DNA of 64,000 nucleotides from Roseomonas indoligenes (lineage in GTDB: Bacteria > Pseudomonadota > Alphaproteobacteria > Acetobacterales > Acetobacteraceae), in contig NZ_JAGIZA010000005.1 in NCBI RefSeq assembly GCF_017813365.1, positions 248,001-312,000 of the forward strand, written 5' to 3'. A program made the translations under genes and the position numbers. Shown piece after piece: positions 52,263-63,918 of this stretch (position 1 is its first letter; every line of letters starts with the position of its first letter). The notes under the pieces are model-generated. The model was given only the letters and a program-made list of their open reading frames with translations, did no database searches and was not told where the DNA came from.

Positions 52263-53696
52263 CTACTCCGCGGCCTGGGACAGGGGCCGGGCCACCTCCT
52301 CCAGCGAACGGCCCTCGGCGGCGAAGCCGAGCTTCCACTCCGTCCCCGCCGCTACCAGCATCAGAGCGGCACCGAGCAGATAGCCCCACATGATGTCCAC
52401 CCGCTGCCCGCCCTCGATCAGCCACCCGAACAGCGCCGGCCCGACAACCCCGCCCACCAGCGTGCCGAAGGCGTAGAACAGCGCGATCCCCATGGCCCGC
52501 ATCTCCAGCGGAAAGCTCTCCCCCACCGTGAGGTAGGCGGCGGAGGCGGCGGCGGAGGCGAAGAAGAAGATCACCGTCCAGGCCAGCGTCTGCTCCCAAG
52601 CCGAGAGCCACCCCTGCGCAAAGGCGAAGCCGGTGGCCGCCATCAGCAACCCCGCCAGCGCATAGGTGCCGGTGATCATCACCCGCCGCCCCACCGTGTC
52701 GAAGAAGTGCCCCAGCAGCAGCGGCCCCATTAGGTTGCCCAGGGCGAAGGGCAGCATGTACCAGCCGATATGCTGGGATTCGATCCCGTAGAACCGCGTC
52801 AGCACCAGCGCGTAGGTGAAGAACACCGCGTTGTAGCAGAAGGCCTGGCAGGCCATCAGGACTACGCCCAGCGTGGCGCGCTCGGGATAGGTGCGGAACA
52901 TCGTCCGCGCCACCTCGCCCAGCGTGGTGTGGCTGCGCGGGTCGATCGTGATCGGCTTTCCCACCACCGGCGGCAACGGGCCCTTCTCCCGCGCAACCCA
53001 CTCCTCGATGTCGCGCACGATCGCGTCCGCTTCCTCGCGGCGGCCATGCGTCATCAGCCAGCGCGGGCTCTCCGGGATGTAGCGCCGCAGCAGCAGCACG
53101 GAGAGCGAGAGCGCGCCGCCCACTCCGAAGGCCAGGCGCCAGCCGAGCTCCGGGTCGATCACCTGCGGGTCGAGAAGCACAAGCGACGCTGCGGCTCCCA
53201 TTGCCGCCCCGCCCCAGAAGGTGCCGTTGACCGCCAGGTCCGTGGTGCCGCGCCGCCGCGCAGGGATCAGCTCCTGGATTGCCGAGTTCACCGCCGCGTA
53301 CTCGCCCCCGATCCCCGCCCCCGTCAGGAAGCGGAACAGCGCGAAGGACCAGACATCCCAGGAAAGGCCGGTGGCGATCGTCGCCAGAAGGTACACCAGC
53401 ACGGTCAGCGTGAAGAGCTTCTTCCGCCCCACCCGGTCCGTCAGCCACCCGAAGAACAGCGCCCCGCACACAGCGCCGAGAAGATAGGCCGAGGCCGTCA
53501 GCCCCACCTGTGTCTCCGTCAGCCGCAGCCGCGGGCTGTCCTTGATCGCGCCGGCGAGGGAGCCGACGAGCGTCACCTCCAGCCCGTCCAGCACCCAGGT
53601 CACGCCCAGTGCCACCACCACCAGCCAGTGGAACCGGGACCAGGGAAGCCGGTCCAGCCGGTGCGGCAGGTCCGTGGTGAAGCGGTCGGCGGCCAA
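52263..53696 (-). CDS. MFS transporter (sugar/organic-acid porter type)
   Basis: A 477-aa permease with twelve predicted membrane segments. The loop 2-3 motif is 'FFGWLTDRVGRKKLFTL' and the equivalent in the second half is 'LGHFFDTVGRRVMITG'; 'RFLTGAGIGGEYAAVNSAIQ' and 'IPESPRWLMTHGRREEADAI' mark the sugar-porter/metabolite-H+ symporter group. I start at TTG 53696 with GGGGAGGA 4 bp upstream; upstream residues in the frame do not look coding. The substrate is unknown. Confidence 0.88.
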   Translation of the reverse strand: MAADRFTTDLPHRLDRLPWSRFHWLVVVALGVTWVLDGLEVTLVGSLAGAIKDSPRLRLTETQVGLTASAYLLGAVCGALFFGWLTDRVGRKKLFTLTVLVYLLATIATGLSWDVWSFALFRFLTGAGIGGEYAAVNSAIQELIPARRRGTTDLAVNGTFWGGAAMGAAASLVLLDPQVIDPELGWRLAFGVGGALSLSVLLLRRYIPESPRWLMTHGRREEADAIVRDIEEWVAREKGPLPPVVGKPITIDPRSHTTLGEVARTMFRTYPERATLGVVLMACQAFCYNAVFFTYALVLTRFYGIESQHIGWYMLPFALGNLMGPLLLGHFFDTVGRRVMITGTYALAGLLMAATGFAFAQGWLSAWEQTLAWTVIFFFASAAASAAYLTVGESFPLEMRAMGIALFYAFGTLVGGVVGPALFGWLIEGGQRVDIMWGYLLGAALMLVAAGTEWKLGFAAEGRSLEEVARPLSQAAE

Positions 53697-53769
53697 TGTT
53701 TCCTCCCCGGGGATCCCGGGCTCGGAACCGCCGACCGGGCGGAAGGTTACAAAGCCCCGTGCAGGCGCC

Positions 53770-54975
53770 TCAGCCCGCTGGGCTCGCCTCCTCATGCGCC
53801 AGCTCCACGGCCAGCTCCGCGAAGGCCCAGTCCAGCCAGGGCAGCAGCGCCTTGATGTCGGCCGTCTCCACCGTCGCACCGCCCCAGATCCGCAGCCCCG
53901 GCGGCGCATCCCGGTAGGAGGCGACATCGAGCGCGACGCCTTCCTCCTCCAGGATCGCCGCCAGCCGCTTCGCCGCCCGCGCCTGCCCCGCCGCGTCCAT
54001 GCTGGCGAACCAGGGCACGGTGATCTTCAGGCAGATGGAGGTGCAGGAGCGCGTGGCCGGGTCCTCCGCCAGGAAGCCCGCCCAGCCGCTGGCGGAGACC
54101 CAGTCCGCCACCGCCGCCAGGTTTGCCTCGCTGCGCGCCACCAGCGCGTCCAGCCCGCCGATCGATTCCGCCCAGCGCAGCCCGTCGATCGCATCCTCCA
54201 CGCAGAGCATCGAGGGCGTGTTGATCGTGTCCCCCTTGAAAATGCCCTCGATGAGCTTCCCGCCCTTGGTCAGCCGGAACACCTTCGGCAGCGGCCGCCC
54301 GGAATCCCAGGATTCCAGCCGCGCCACGGCGCGCGGGGAGAGCGCGAGCATCCCGTGCCCCGCCTCGCCTCCCAGCACCTTCTGCCAGGACCAAGTGACG
54401 ACATCGAGCTTGTCCCAGGGCAGGCGCATGGCGAAGGCCGCGGAGGTCGCGTCGCAGATCGCCAGCCCCTCGCGCTCGTCGCTGATGAAATCCGCATTCG
54501 CCAGCCGAACGCCCGAGGTCGTCCCGTTCCAGACGAACACCGCGTCCCGTGCCGGGTCCACCGGCTCCAGCGAGGGCAGCCGCCCGTAATCCGCCTCCCG
54601 GATCCGCGCGTCAGCCAGGTTCAACTGTGATGCGATGTCGCTCGCCCATTCCTTGGAGAAGCTTTCCCACACCAGCACGTCCACGCCCCGCGCGCCGAGC
54701 ACGGACCACAGAACCATCTCCACCGCGCCGGTATCCGATCCCGGCACCACGCCCAGCCGCCAGTCCGCCGGCATTCCCAGCACAGCCTTCGACCGCTCGA
54801 TCACCTCCGCGATCCGCGCGTGCGGCACCGATGCCCGGTGGCTGCGCCCGAGCAGCGCCCCCTCCAGCGCCGCCAAGGCCCATCCCGGCCGCTTCGCGCA
54901 GGGGCCGGAGGAAAAGCAAGGGTTACCCGGCCGCGCCGAGGGCCTCGCCCGCTCCAGATCCGCCGTCGCCGCCAT
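53770..54975 (-). CDS. serC: Phosphoserine aminotransferase (alphaproteobacterial type)
   Basis: A 401-aa PLP enzyme making phosphoserine from 3-phosphohydroxypyruvate and glutamate. It begins '[20 protein letters not shown]', with '[20 protein letters not shown]', the PLP lysine in '[20 protein letters not shown]' and '[19 protein letters not shown]'. ATG 54975 follows GGAGGG. serA, its frequent neighbour, is not in the window. The gene stands alone between an MFS gene and a divergent membrane-protein gene. Confidence 0.93.
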   Translation of the reverse strand: MAATADLERARPSARPGNPCFSSGPCAKRPGWALAALEGALLGRSHRASVPHARIAEVIERSKAVLGMPADWRLGVVPGSDTGAVEMVLWSVLGARGVDVLVWESFSKEWASDIASQLNLADARIREADYGRLPSLEPVDPARDAVFVWNGTTSGVRLANADFISDEREGLAICDATSAAFAMRLPWDKLDVVTWSWQKVLGGEAGHGMLALSPRAVARLESWDSGRPLPKVFRLTKGGKLIEGIFKGDTINTPSMLCVEDAIDGLRWAESIGGLDALVARSEANLAAVADWVSASGWAGFLAEDPATRSCTSICLKITVPWFASMDAAGQARAAKRLAAILEEEGVALDVASYRDAPPGLRIWGGATVETADIKALLPWLDWAFAELAVELAHEEASPAG

Positions 54976-55121
54976 GGCCCGCCCTCCGTCCGTCGCCCGC
55001 ACCGCCTCGCGGCAGGGCACCGGGCTGCGCTAGCCCCTGCCCACCGCCCGGGTCAAGCGAAGCCCGGCCCGCTCTGCCGCGGCGCACGCAACCCCGTGCC
55101 GCGGGCCCCGTTGCGGCGGGC

Positions 55122-56153
55122 ATGCGCCATGACTCCGCCACTCTCCTGATCCTGCTGGCGGTCGTCGCCGTGCTCTTCTGGTTCGTGCCGGACGTGGTGC
55201 TCATCGTCTTTGCCGGCTGCCTCCTCGCCGTCGCGCTCCGCGCGGCGGGGGAACCGGTCGCGCGGCACCTTGGCATCGCCCCGCACTGGGGCGTGATGAT
55301 CGTCGCGCTGATCTCCCTGGTGGTGATCGGCCTCGGCCTCTGGCTCGGCTTCAACAGCCTCGCCGCCCAGGCTCGCGAGTTCACCCAGGCGGTGCCCCGC
55401 GTCCTCCAGCAGCTCACCGGGCTCGTGGACGGCCTGCCCGGCTCCGAATGGCTGAAGCAGCAGGTCTCGCCGGAGAAGATGGAGCCCGCCGCGCAAACCG
55501 CGGCCAGCGTGGCCGTGCGCGGGGTCAGCGGCACCCTCGGCGCGCTCGGCAACTTCCTGTTGATCGTCCTGCTCGGCCTCTACATCGCCTCCGACCCCAC
55601 CCTCTACCGGCGCGGCGCCCTCGCCCTCCTCTCGCCCGGGCTGCGCCCGCGGGCGGAGGCCACGCTGAACGCCATGGCGCATTCCCTGCGCGGCTGGTTG
55701 CTCGGCCAGATGTTCGGCATGGTCTTCACCGGCGTGGTGATCTTCCTCGGCCTCTGGGCCATGGGTATTCCGCTGGCGGGATTGCTGGCCATCCTGACGG
55801 CCCTGTTCAACTTCATGCCCTATATCGGCCCGGTGCTGGGCTGCCTGCCCGCCATCCTCATCGCCGCCTCGCAGGATCCCTCGATGATCCCCTGGGTCAT
55901 TGCGCTGTTCTTCGCCTCGCAGAATATCGAGGGCAATTTCCTGACGCCGATGGTGCAGAAGCAGGCCAGCGACGTGCCGCCCGCCCTGCTGCTCGGCGCG
56001 CAGGCCCTGTTCGGCACGGGGCTGGGCTTCCTCGGCATCCTGCTCGCCGCGCCGATCACCGCCGCCGCCATGGCCGCGATCAAGGTTTCCTACGTGGAAG
56101 GCTGGGTGGAGGGCCCCGCCGACCAGGAGGAGAAGCACATCATCCGCCCGTAA
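55122..56153 (+). CDS. AI-2E-family membrane permease
   Basis: A 343-aa membrane protein of the AI-2E (PerM/TqsA) family with about seven to eight membrane segments. The conserved C-terminal block is 'NFMPYIGPVLGCLPAILIAA' followed by 'QNIEGNFLTPMVQKQASDVP' and 'FGTGLGFLGILLAAPITAAA'. Members export signals or ions; some act as Na+/H+ antiporters, so no substrate can be assigned. ATG 55122 is chosen because the longer frame upstream is antisense to serC. Its end overlaps the convergent thiD gene by 14 bp. Confidence 0.88.
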   Translation: MRHDSATLLILLAVVAVLFWFVPDVVLIVFAGCLLAVALRAAGEPVARHLGIAPHWGVMIVALISLVVIGLGLWLGFNSLAAQAREFTQAVPRVLQQLTGLVDGLPGSEWLKQQVSPEKMEPAAQTAASVAVRGVSGTLGALGNFLLIVLLGLYIASDPTLYRRGALALLSPGLRPRAEATLNAMAHSLRGWLLGQMFGMVFTGVVIFLGLWAMGIPLAGLLAILTALFNFMPYIGPVLGCLPAILIAASQDPSMIPWVIALFFASQNIEGNFLTPMVQKQASDVPPALLLGAQALFGTGLGFLGILLAAPITAAAMAAIKVSYVEGWVEGPADQEEKHIIRP

Positions 56154-56955
56154 GGGCCGCCACCCGCGCGGGGTCCACCGTCACCCCGTGGTCCAGCGGC
56201 CCGTGCCCGCGCCCATAGCCGGGTGCGGCCCGGATCGCGGCGGCCACATAGGCCCGCGCCCGCATCACGGAGTCCCGCAGCCCCATTCCCTGCGCCAGCC
56301 CCGCCGCGATCGCGGAGGCCAGGGTGCAGCCCGTGCCGTGGGTGTGCCGCGTCTCGATCCGCGGGCTCTCGAACACCTCCACGCCGTCCTCGGTCGCCAG
56401 CACGTCGTGCAGCACCGGCCCGTCCAGGTGCCCGCCCTTCAGCAGCACCGCCGGCACGCCGAGCGTCATCAGCAGCTCCGCCGCGTGGCGCATGGCCCCG
56501 AGGTCGGGGATCGCCATGCCGGAGAGCACCTCCGCCTCCGGCAGGTTCGGCGTCAGGATCGTCGCCAGCGGCATCAGCCGCCGCTTCAGGGTCTCCACCG
56601 CCGCCGGGTCCAGCAGCCGCGCCCCGCCCTTGGCCACCATCACGGGGTCGGCCACCAGCGGCGCCCCGTAGCCTGCCAGCGCGTCGCACACCGCATCGAT
56701 GGTCGCGGCATCCGCCAGCATGCCGGTCTTGATGCAGTCCGCGCCGATGTCCTCCAGCGACATGCGGATCTGCAGACCCAGGAAATCCAGCGGCACGGGG
56801 TGCACGGCGCGCACACCCTCCGTGTCCTGCGCCGTCAGCGCGGTGATCGCGGTGGCCGCATAGGCCCCCATCGCCGTCACCGCCTTGATGTCCGCCTGGA
56901 TCCCCGCCCCGCCGCCGGAATCGGATCCGGCGACGATCAGCACGCGCCCTTTCAC
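56140..56955 (-). CDS. thiD: Hydroxymethylpyrimidine/phosphomethylpyrimidine kinase
   Basis: A 271-aa ribokinase-fold enzyme phosphorylating HMP and HMP-P for thiamine synthesis. Blocks are '[20 protein letters not shown]', '[19 protein letters not shown]', '[16 protein letters not shown]', '[15 protein letters not shown]' and the anion-hole '[19 protein letters not shown]'. GTG 56955 overlaps the glmM stop (GTGA). Other thi genes are not in the window. The 3' end overlaps the AI-2E gene by 14 bp. Confidence 0.94.
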   Translation of the reverse strand: MKGRVLIVAGSDSGGGAGIQADIKAVTAMGAYAATAITALTAQDTEGVRAVHPVPLDFLGLQIRMSLEDIGADCIKTGMLADAATIDAVCDALAGYGAPLVADPVMVAKGGARLLDPAAVETLKRRLMPLATILTPNLPEAEVLSGMAIPDLGAMRHAAELLMTLGVPAVLLKGGHLDGPVLHDVLATEDGVEVFESPRIETRHTHGTGCTLASAIAAGLAQGMGLRDSVMRARAYVAAAIRAAPGYGRGHGPLDHGVTVDPARVAALTGG

Positions 56956-58331
56956 TCCGCGGCCACCTTCGCCGGCGCGGCGGCCGCGGCCCGGATCACC
57001 CCGGCCAGCCGTTCGGTGAGGGACTCCACCAGCCCCTCTTCTTCCGCCTCCACCATCACGCGGATCAGCGGCTCGGTCCCGCTCGGCCGGATCAGCACGC
57101 GGCCGCGCGCGCCAAGTTCCATCTCCGCCGCGGCGATCGCGTCCGCCACGCGCGGGTCCGCCAGCGGGTTGCCCCCGGCATGACGCACGTTCACCAGCTT
57201 CTGCGGCAGCGGCTCGAAGCGGCGCAGCATCTCGCTCGCGGACTTTCCTTCCTCCACCAGCACGGACAGCACCTGCAGCGCCGCCACCAGCCCATCCCCC
57301 GTGGTGCCGTAATCCGAGAGGATGACGTGGCCGGACTGCTCCCCGCCCAGGTTGCAGCCCCGCTCCCGCATCGCCTCGCCCACGTAGCGGTCCCCCACCT
57401 TGGTCCGGTGCAGCTTCAGCCCCCGGCCCTGAAGGAATCGTTCCAGCCCGAGGTTGGACATCACGGTCGCCACCACCTCGCCCCCGCGCAGCCGCCCCTG
57501 CGACGCCCAGGAGGAAGCGATCAGCGCCAGGATCTGGTCCCCGTCCACCACCGCGCCCGTCTCGTCCACCAGCACCAGCCGGTCCGCATCGCCGTCCAGC
57601 GCGATGCCGAGATCCGCACGCCGTTCCCGCACCAGGGTCGCCAGCGCGCCCGGCGCCGTGCTGCCGCAGGCGTCGTTGATGTTGAACCCGTCCGGGGCCA
57701 CGCCCACCGAGACCACCTCGGCACCCAGTTCCCACAGCACGGTCGGCGCGACCTTGTAGGCGGCGCCGTTCGCGCAATCGACGACGATCCGCAGTCCCTC
57801 CAAGCTGCGCCCGCGGGGAAAACTGGCCTTCACCGCCTCGATGTAGCGCCCCGGCGCGTCCTCAAGCCGCGAGGCCCGGCCGAGCTTGCCCGGCGCCGCC
57901 AGCGCGGAGGCCAGGTCCCCGGCCATCAGCGCCTCGATCGCCTCCTCCTGCGCGTCCGACAGCTTCAGCCCGTCCGGCCCGAACAGCTTGATCCCGTTGT
58001 CATGGAAAGGATTGTGCGAGGCGCTGATCATCACGCCCAGGTCGGCCCGCAGACTGCGCGCCAGAAGCGCAATCGCCGGCGTCGGCAGGGGCCCGACCAG
58101 CACCACGTCCATGCCCGCGCCCACGAAGCCCGCCGTCAGCGCCGGCTCCAGCATGTAGCCGGAGAGCCGCGTGTCCTTGCCGATCACCACCCGGTGCCGG
58201 TGCTGCCCCCGATTGAAGTAGCGGCCAGCCGCCTGACCCAACCGCAGCGCCGTCGCCGCGTCCATGGGGGCGCGGTTCGCCACGCCCCGGATCCCGTCGG
58301 TGCCGAAAAGGCGCCTTGTCCCGTCACCCAT
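56952..58331 (-). CDS. glmM: Phosphoglucosamine mutase
   Basis: A 459-aa enzyme interconverting glucosamine-6-P and glucosamine-1-P for peptidoglycan and LPS precursors. It begins '[20 protein letters not shown]', the phosphoserine is S105 in '[20 protein letters not shown]', the metal loop is '[20 protein letters not shown]', and the phosphate-binding loop is '[20 protein letters not shown]'. ATG 58331 follows GGAGAAGG. The order ftsH-folP-glmM is common in proteobacteria. Confidence 0.97.
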   Translation of the reverse strand: MGDGTRRLFGTDGIRGVANRAPMDAATALRLGQAAGRYFNRGQHRHRVVIGKDTRLSGYMLEPALTAGFVGAGMDVVLVGPLPTPAIALLARSLRADLGVMISASHNPFHDNGIKLFGPDGLKLSDAQEEAIEALMAGDLASALAAPGKLGRASRLEDAPGRYIEAVKASFPRGRSLEGLRIVVDCANGAAYKVAPTVLWELGAEVVSVGVAPDGFNINDACGSTAPGALATLVRERRADLGIALDGDADRLVLVDETGAVVDGDQILALIASSWASQGRLRGGEVVATVMSNLGLERFLQGRGLKLHRTKVGDRYVGEAMRERGCNLGGEQSGHVILSDYGTTGDGLVAALQVLSVLVEEGKSASEMLRRFEPLPQKLVNVRHAGGNPLADPRVADAIAAAEMELGARGRVLIRPSGTEPLIRVMVEAEEEGLVESLTERLAGVIRAAAAAPAKVAAE

Positions 58332-58410
58332 GCCGGCCTTCTCCAACCGTTTCCGCACTGTCTAGCGCAGGGCGGGGAAAATAGGCAGGGCAGCGTCGGC
58401 CCGCTTGACG

Positions 58411-59478
58411 TTAAGCCGGATTCTCCCCCGGGGGCGGCGCCCCCGATGCGCCCGCCCGCCACAGGCGCAGCGCCGCCACGGTCTCCGCCACGTCGTGCAC
58501 CCGCAGCATCGCGGCGCCCCGGGCGGCCGCCGTGGTGGCCACGCCGAGGCTCCCCGCCATCCGGTCCCGCGGGGCGGAAACGCCGGAGAGCGTGCCGATG
58601 AACCGCTTGCGCGACGCCCCAACAAGAATCGGGCAGCCCAGGTTCAGCAGGATCGGCAGCCGGTCCAGAAGTTCCAGGTTGTGCTCCATGGTCTTGCCGA
58701 AGCCGATGCCCGGATCCACCGCGATCCGGTGGCGCGGGATCCCGGCCGCCTCGCAGGTCTCGATCCGCTCCGCCAGGAACTCCAGGACTTCCAGCGCCAC
58801 GTCCGCGTAGCTCGCGTGCTGCTGCATCGTGGCGGGCTCGGTTCCCGGCATGTGCATCAGCACCACGGGGCAACCCGCCTCCGCCACCACCGCCATCGCC
58901 TCCGGGTCGTGCCGCAGGGCGGAGATGTCGTTCACCACCTCCGCTCCCGCCTCCAGCGCCGCGCGCATCGTGGCGGCATGGCGGGTGTCCACGCTCACCG
59001 GCGCATCCTTCGCGATTTCGCGGATCACCGGCAGGATCCGGGCGATCTCGGCCTCGGCATCCACGGGCGCCGCGCCGGGGCGGGTGCTCTCCCCGCCCAC
59101 GTCGATCATGTCGGCGCCGGCCTCCAGCATCGCGTTCGCCGCCATGATGGCCTCACGCGGGTCTGCGTGGCGGCCCCCGTCGGAGAAGCTGTCGGGCGTG
59201 ACGTTCAGCACGCCCATCACCAGCGGCCGGCCGAGGATGGCGGCCTCCGGCAGGCCAGCGAAGGGCGGAAGCGGATTGGTGAGGGCGAGGACGGCCGCCT
59301 GCCAGTCCTCCGGCGTATCTACGGCGGGGAGCAGCCCCAGCGTCGCGCCGTTCTCGATGAGCCGGACGAGGGTGAAGGCCGCCTGCCCGCCTTCGAGCGG
59401 CACGGCAGCCCCGGCAGCCACGGCCGCGGCGGCGCCGCGCCCGTGCAGCAGACCCATCGGTTCGACCCAGCGCGCCAT
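58411..59478 (-). CDS. folP: Dihydropteroate synthase
   Basis: A 355-aa TIM-barrel enzyme that joins p-aminobenzoate to the pterin diphosphate in folate synthesis. The core has 'VMGVLNVTPDSFSDGGRHAD', 'DMIDVGGESTRPGAAPVDAE', 'VVNDISALRHD', 'LMHMPGTEPATMQ' and 'VDPGIGFGKTMEHNLELLDR'. It carries about 85 extra N-terminal residues, frequent in Rhodospirillales. ATG 59478 follows AGGGGAGGGG. A terminator separates it from ftsH, so it probably has its own promoter and leads to glmM and thiD. Confidence 0.95.
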   Translation of the reverse strand: MARWVEPMGLLHGRGAAAAVAAGAAVPLEGGQAAFTLVRLIENGATLGLLPAVDTPEDWQAAVLALTNPLPPFAGLPEAAILGRPLVMGVLNVTPDSFSDGGRHADPREAIMAANAMLEAGADMIDVGGESTRPGAAPVDAEAEIARILPVIREIAKDAPVSVDTRHAATMRAALEAGAEVVNDISALRHDPEAMAVVAEAGCPVVLMHMPGTEPATMQQHASYADVALEVLEFLAERIETCEAAGIPRHRIAVDPGIGFGKTMEHNLELLDRLPILLNLGCPILVGASRKRFIGTLSGVSAPRDRMAGSLGVATTAAARGAAMLRVHDVAETVAALRLWRAGASGAPPPGENPA

Positions 59479-59519
59479 TTCCCCTCCCCTCGTCCGGGAA
59501 TCGGCACCCCCGGACGGAA

Positions 59520-59543
59520 ACGGGGGCCACTGAGGGCCCCCGT
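59520..59543 (-). terminator. Hairpin between ftsH and folP
   Basis: 9-bp GC-rich arms (59520-59528 and 59535-59543) around a 6-base loop, 63 bp after the ftsH stop. On the minus strand a short TTT follows the stem. This is a plausible factor-independent terminator for ftsH. Confidence 0.6.
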
Positions 59544-59605
59544 CACATTCACCCGGTGCATTCAAGCGTTTCGCGACGCCCCGCGCCAGAGGGGGCGCCC
59601 GGCGG

Positions 59606-61531
<1,926 letters not shown>

Positions 61532-61575
61532 GTGACGGTCCCGATCCTTGGCCGGTGCTCCCCGGCTAGAAGAAC

Positions 61576-61604
61576 AAGATAGGGATGCCCGACGCTACAT
61601 GGAA
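61576..61604 (-). promoter_or_regulatory. Candidate ftsH promoter
   Basis: On the minus strand TTCCAT (61604-61599), a 17-bp spacer and TATCTT (61581-61576) resemble -35 and -10 boxes, about 45 bp before the ftsH start. It is a moderate sigma-70 match; I saw no convincing heat-shock promoter. Confidence 0.4.
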
Positions 61605-61623
61605 CCACTGGATAACACCGCTT

Positions 61624-62826
61624 TCACGCGAGGGGCCCTGAATCCGGCCTGAATTCCACCTTCCAGCCCGGCCCGGGCCCCGGCCCGGCCAGCACCCGCC
61701 CGGCCGCGTCCCGCAGCACGGGCAAGCCCGCCGCCACGAAGCCCGGCAGGTTCCCACCGGGGAAACCCGGCCCCGCCGCCCCGATCCAGCCGTCTCCCGG
61801 CGCCGCCACCACCCGCCAGCGCCCATCCCACAGGACCCCCGGCGCGGCGGGCACGGCCGCTGCGCAGCGGCCCGGCTCGCGCCCCACGAAGCGCCCGCGC
61901 CAGAGCACCCCGCCCAAGCTGCCCCCGCCCCGCCCGAGCAGGGCGGCCACCGCCGCTCGTGCCGGCGGGTGCGCCCCGCCTCCCACGGCCCGCACCAAGG
62001 ACGAGAGCGCTGCCTCCGCCACCGCGTCCCGTCCCAGCGCCGCGACGTCCAGCACCGCCCAGCCTTCCGGCCGGAACGTCGCGCAGCCCACCAGCCGCGC
62101 CGCTACGGCCGCGCGCAGCCGCGCCCGCCGCATTCCGAAGGCCGAGGCCGCCTCCGCCAAGGCCGCCACGCCCGGCCCCGTGCCGCCCGGATCGTCCAGA
62201 GCCCGCCGCAGCCGGGCGCGCGCGAAGCGCGGATCGTCATTGGAAGGGTCGCGCACGGGAACCAGCCCGCGCGCCGCCAGAAACCTCTCGATCGCGGCCG
62301 GCGCCACGCCCAGCAAGGGCCGCAGGATCAACACCCCGCCCGCCGGCCGCGCGGGCACCATGCCCGCCAGCCCCGCCACGCCGGATCCCCGAAGCGCCCG
62401 GAAGGCCAGCGTCTCCGCCTGGTCCGCCCGGTGCTGCCCGAGCAGAAGCCAGGGCGTCCCCGCCGCCTCGGCAGCAGCCGCCAGGGCCGAAAGCCGCGCC
62501 GCCCGGGCCCGCTCGTGGAGACCGGGCCCGGCCGCCAAATAGAGTGCCAACACCTGCGCATCGACGCCAAGTTGGGCGAGCCGCGCAGCCACCCAGGCCG
62601 CCTCGCCCCCACTCTCCGGACGCAACCCGTGATCGGCGACAAGCGCCAGCAACCGTCCGCCCCGCGCCGCGGCCCAGTCCCGCGCGAGAACCGCCAGTGC
62701 CAGGCTGTGCGGCCCGCCCGAGACGCCGGCCGCCAGCCGGGGCGCGGGCCCGAAAGGCCCCAGCCCCGCCATCGCCGCCGCGAATTCCGAATCCAGTCCT
62801 TGCGGCGGCTTCACCGCCGCCCGCAC
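61624..62826 (-). CDS. tilS: tRNA(Ile)-lysidine synthetase with altered PP-loop
   Basis: A 400-aa enzyme that modifies C34 of tRNA-Ile(CAU) to lysidine so that it reads AUA. The N-terminal PP-ATPase carries 'LAAGVSGGPHSLALAVLARD'. Residues 36-41 read SGGPHS, where the usual motif is SGGxDS, so the conserved Asp is His here. Other blocks are intact: 'LALVADHGLRPESGGEAAWV', 'LLLGQHRADQAETLAFRALR' and 'LVPVRDPSNDDPRFARARLR'. The C-terminal half is Gly/Ala-rich. GTG 62826 lies 4 bp after cpoB, and ftsH follows. Confidence 0.88.
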   Translation of the reverse strand: MRAAVKPPQGLDSEFAAAMAGLGPFGPAPRLAAGVSGGPHSLALAVLARDWAAARGGRLLALVADHGLRPESGGEAAWVAARLAQLGVDAQVLALYLAAGPGLHERARAARLSALAAAAEAAGTPWLLLGQHRADQAETLAFRALRGSGVAGLAGMVPARPAGGVLILRPLLGVAPAAIERFLAARGLVPVRDPSNDDPRFARARLRRALDDPGGTGPGVAALAEAASAFGMRRARLRAAVAARLVGCATFRPEGWAVLDVAALGRDAVAEAALSSLVRAVGGGAHPPARAAVAALLGRGGGSLGGVLWRGRFVGREPGRCAAAVPAAPGVLWDGRWRVVAAPGDGWIGAAGPGFPGGNLPGFVAAGLPVLRDAAGRVLAGPGPGPGWKVEFRPDSGPLA

Positions 62827-62830
62827 GGGC

Positions 62831-63754
62831 CTAGCGGCAGCCGGCGCGCTGCCGCGCCTGGGTCGCCCGATCCGCCTGCGCCCCGGCCAGCCGGGGGAAC
62901 CCCGTCCGCAGGTTGTCCAGCGTCTGGCAGGCTTCCACCTTTGCGTTGAACCCGACGAAGGCGTTCGCCAGCCCGATCAGCGCGTCCGGCGCCCGGCCGG
63001 AGGAGCGCGCCCGGCGATAGGCGTCGTCATAGGCCAGGGCCGCGCCCTGGAAGTCGCGCTTCCCCATCAGCGCATCGCCCAGCAGGACCCCCGCATCCTG
63101 CCCGCGCGCGGTGGAGCGGGAGGCCAGGACCTCCCGTGCGGCCGATTCGGCCGCCGCGTAGTCCCGGCGCCCCAAGGCCGTCTGTCCCTCGCGCAGAGCG
63201 ATCTCCGGCGTGCGAGGCGCCGGCGTGGCCGGCTGGCCCGGCGGGGGGGCAGGTGTGTCACCCGGCGGAGTCAGCGCGCCCTGCTGCTGCCCGCCGGCCG
63301 GTCGCCCCGCCGGGGGGGCTCCTCCGGCTGGGGCAGCGCCGCCACCCCGGCCTTCCAGCGCGTTGAAGCGGTATTCCATGTCGCCCTGCAGCTTCTCCAG
63401 CCGCTCCTGCAGGGTCCGGTTCTGGTACTCGGCCTGCTCGGCGCGGCCGCGCTGGCGCCGCACCTCCTCCTCCAGGTCGCCCACGCGCCCCAGAAGCTGG
63501 CCGACGATCTCGCCGCCCGCTGCCGGCGCACCGCCGCGCCCGGGGGGCGGCAGCTGCGGCTGCGGGTAGCCGCCACCGCCGCCGCTCCGCCGCACGGCCT
63601 CAAGCTCCTGCCGCAGCTGCAGGATCTGGTTCTGCAGGTAGATGCCCTCCCGGCTCTCCGCCTGCGCGAGGGCGCGGCCGGCCGGCACCAGCCCTGCCAG
63701 CACCGCCCCCGCCATCAGAACGCCCCTCACCGGAACGCATCGGGTCCGCAGCAT
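62831..63754 (-). CDS. cpoB: Tol-Pal system protein CpoB (YbgF)
   Basis: A 307-aa periplasmic protein coordinating outer-membrane constriction with septal peptidoglycan synthesis. It has a signal peptide ('VLMAGAVLAGLVPAGRALAQ'), an N-terminal coiled coil ('LQNQILQLRQELEAVRR' and 'GDLEEEVRRQRGRAEQAEYQ'), a Pro/Gly-rich linker, and C-terminal TPR repeats starting 'IALREGQTALGRRDYAAAES'. ATG 63754 follows CAGGG. It lies 164 bp after pal, the usual neighbour. The gap (63755-63918) holds no gene that I can see. Confidence 0.92.
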   Translation of the reverse strand: MLRTRCVPVRGVLMAGAVLAGLVPAGRALAQAESREGIYLQNQILQLRQELEAVRRSGGGGGYPQPQLPPPGRGGAPAAGGEIVGQLLGRVGDLEEEVRRQRGRAEQAEYQNRTLQERLEKLQGDMEYRFNALEGRGGGAAPAGGAPPAGRPAGGQQQGALTPPGDTPAPPPGQPATPAPRTPEIALREGQTALGRRDYAAAESAAREVLASRSTARGQDAGVLLGDALMGKRDFQGAALAYDDAYRRARSSGRAPDALIGLANAFVGFNAKVEACQTLDNLRTGFPRLAGAQADRATQARQRAGCR

Positions 63755-63918
63755 CCCTGAAATCCCCTCGTGGTGCGCCCGAGACCCGGCGCAGCCCTTC
63801 ACGGCGTGGCCCCGCCGCGCCCCATCATCGGACCAGCCCGCCGACGCGGGCAAGCATCCCATCCACCCAACGAAAGGGCGGGTGAGGCCCGGCGCGCGGG
63901 GCACCGGGCCCGCAGTCC

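Noticed and set aside
61532-61623. Heat-shock (sigma-32) promoter before ftsH
   Set aside because: CCCTATCT resembles part of a -10 box, but no CTTGAA-like -35 lies at the proper distance.
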